From Armatimonadota bacterium (GTDB lineage Bacteria > Vulcanimicrobiota > JACPDS01): DNA of 7,144 nt. The stretch lies in NCBI GenBank assembly GCA_016183885.1, contig JACPDS010000092.1:1-7144 (forward strand), given 5' to 3'. The notes beneath the pieces are model-generated. The model made no database searches and was not told the DNA's origin. It saw nothing but the letters and a program-made list of their open reading frames with translations. The position numbers were made by a program, and so were the translations under genes. Shown piece after piece: positions 5,793-7,144 of this stretch (its first letter is position 1; each line of letters begins with the position of its first letter).

Positions 5793-7144
5793 ATGAATTT
5801 TCAATTTAAATTTAAAGTAAATTTAATAATTTTTATTTTTTTTTTAATTTCAAAACTTTCCGCAAACTCTTTAAATTTAGAGGTTAAGGTAAAATTATTT
5901 TCTACTCAAGACAATATAGAAATTAAAGCCGATACAATTAATGTTTTTAATGAAAATAATAAAATTATTGGAAAATATAAAAATAATTTCAGCTTAAATT
6001 ATTTTAAAGATAAAATAAAAATTGATTCCGGATTTTATAATAAAATTTTAATCTCGTTTGATAATTCTATTTTTTATATTAATGGCAATCCTTATCGGGG
6101 AAGTTTAATAATTTTAAACGATCCTTTAACGCATTTAACGGTAATTAATAAAGTAAATATAGATGATTATTTAAATTCAGTTCTGGGCGGAGAAATATCT
6201 CCATATTGGCCGCATCAGGCAATTTTAGCTCAAAGTATAGCTATTCGAACTTATACTTTATACAAATTAAGAACTAATAATAATAAGGAATACTTTCTTA
6301 CTTCAACCGATAAAGATCAAATATACAAGGGCATTAAAACAGAATCAATAAATTTTAAAAAGGCTCTGAAAGAAACCAAAGATTTAGTAATTACTTATCA
6401 GGGAGAACTGATTAAAGCTTATTATTTTTCTTCCTGCGGAGGTTTTACCGAATATGGAAATAATGTTTTTTTAGAAAGCGGGAATTATTTAAAAAGCGTT
6501 AAATGCGGATATTGTAATAATTCTCCTTATTGGAATTGGAGTAAAAATTATAAAATTTATAATTTTATGAATATTTTAAAAAATGCCGGGATAAAATTGG
6601 AAGCCGACTCTTCTTTTTATATTTTAAAAAATTCTAGCGGAAGGGTGTCTGATTTAAAAATTGACAATAATAATAATGAATTTTTAATCCCGGGAATTTT
6701 ACTTAGAAAAATTTTAGGCTACAGGAATTTAAAAAGCACTAAATTTATTATAAAAATTAAAGAAGAAAATAAAGTTTTAAGCAAAATAATAAGTTATTCT
6801 CCAAATATTTATGAAGAAGCGGAAGATTTAAAATTAAGTAAAATTAAAGATTTATTTTTAATAGTTTTTTCTAAAGGGAGCTTCGAAGAACAAATAGTTC
6901 CAATTACTGTTTTAAGCGCTACAGGAATAAAGAGAAATTTAGTAAATTTATATGTTTTATCAATTAAAAAAGAGCTGCGTTTAAAATCTAAAGAAAGTAA
7001 AATAGTAAAAAATATAGAAAAAAGGATTCCTTTGGAAATTACTTTTTTAGGCTTCGGGTGGGGGCATGGCGTAGGTTTATGTCAATGGGGAGCTAAAGGA
7101 ATGGCGGAAGCAGGATATAATTTTCAAGAAATTTTAAAATATTA
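5793..7144 (+). CDS. SpoIID/LytB-domain protein, likely exported glycan-cleaving enzyme (3' partial)
   Basis: The frame is open from ATG 5793 to the right edge, giving 450 residues with no stop. The N-terminus has a hydrophobic core (about 9-19) and a possible signal-peptidase site after LSA (22-24), so it is probably exported. The SpoIID domain follows: DDYLNSVLGGEISPYWP (124-140, with Glu134 at the catalytic position of SpoIID), QSIAIRTYTL, a TDKDQIYKG segment, and YYFSSCGGFTEYG (210-222). A Cys pair at 238 and 241 lies just before NSPYWNW. The signature GWGHGVGLCQWGAKGMAEAGY begins at residue 422, so only a short tail is likely missing. SpoIID is a lytic transglycosylase for peptidoglycan strands lacking stem peptides, but homologues occur widely in non-spore-formers. 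Residues about 323-413, between LKSTKFIIKI and ITFLGFGWGHG, look like an insertion. The start lies 4 bases after surE with no strong Shine-Dalgarno. Confidence 0.92.
   Translation, partial: MNFQFKFKVNLIIFIFFLISKLSANSLNLEVKVKLFSTQDNIEIKADTINVFNENNKIIGKYKNNFSLNYFKDKIKIDSGFYNKILISFDNSIFYINGNPYRGSLIILNDPLTHLTVINKVNIDDYLNSVLGGEISPYWPHQAILAQSIAIRTYTLYKLRTNNNKEYFLTSTDKDQIYKGIKTESINFKKALKETKDLVITYQGELIKAYYFSSCGGFTEYGNNVFLESGNYLKSVKCGYCNNSPYWNWSKNYKIYNFMNILKNAGIKLEADSSFYILKNSSGRVSDLKIDNNNNEFLIPGILLRKILGYRNLKSTKFIIKIKEENKVLSKIISYSPNIYEEAEDLKLSKIKDLFLIVFSKGSFEEQIVPITVLSATGIKRNLVNLYVLSIKKELRLKSKESKIVKNIEKRIPLEITFLGFGWGHGVGLCQWGAKGMAEAGYNFQEILKY

Noticed and set aside
5801..5830. AATTTAAATTTAAA-type palindromes near the start of the SpoIID-like gene
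   Set aside because: Such short self-complementary A/T blocks are expected by chance in DNA this AT-rich, and they fall in coding sequence for the signal peptide.
5793..7144. SpoIID homology as evidence of sporulation
   Set aside because: SpoIID/LytB proteins are widespread in non-spore-formers, and no other sporulation gene is in the window.
1..7144. A defence system, mobile element, CRISPR array or RNA gene
   Set aside because: Nothing in either strand supports one. Every long frame belongs to a cell wall, division or housekeeping gene, except the 63-residue unknown.

Overview
The window is a compact, single-strand stretch of cell-envelope genes from a bacterium with AT-rich DNA (roughly 30% G+C by eye; Leu is mostly TTA, Lys AAA, Ile ATT/ATA). 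All eight genes read on the + strand and are packed with overlaps or very short gaps. The exception is a 92-base spacer after ftsQ. This layout suggests one operon. The source cannot be named from the sequence. The order murG-murC-murB-ddl-ftsQ, the AT-rich codon use and a non-sporulation-type SpoIID/LytB protein would fit an uncultivated candidate-phylum bacterium (Omnitrophota- or Aerophobota-like), but that is a weak guess.

Layout. Positions 2-661 hold the C-terminal part of MurG, which is cut by the left edge. Then come murC (648-2075), murB (2068-2967), ddl (2991-4007) and ftsQ (4008-4742), the core of a division and cell wall (dcw) cluster. The 92-base spacer (4743-4834) contains several Shine-Dalgarno-like motifs but no convincing gene. 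It is followed by a 63-residue single-pass membrane protein of unknown function (TTG start at 4835), surE (5033-5788), and a SpoIID/LytB-domain protein (5793 to the right edge) that still lacks its stop codon.

How the genes work together. MurB makes UDP-MurNAc, MurC adds the first L-Ala, and Ddl supplies the D-Ala-D-Ala dipeptide. MurG adds GlcNAc to lipid I to give lipid II. FtsQ is a divisome scaffold that directs septal wall synthesis. The SpoIID/LytB protein is a likely exported glycan-cleaving enzyme. SurE is a nucleotide phosphatase with no obvious direct role in wall synthesis. ftsA and ftsZ, which often follow ftsQ, do not follow here.

No mobile element, CRISPR array, RNA gene or clear intrinsic terminator was seen, and no new multi-gene system is evident. 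The points most worth a second look are an 11-residue insertion in MurC that replaces its conserved metal-binding His, a perfect 14-bp hairpin inside the ftsQ coding sequence, the unknown small membrane protein, and a roughly 90-residue insertion in the SpoIID-like protein.
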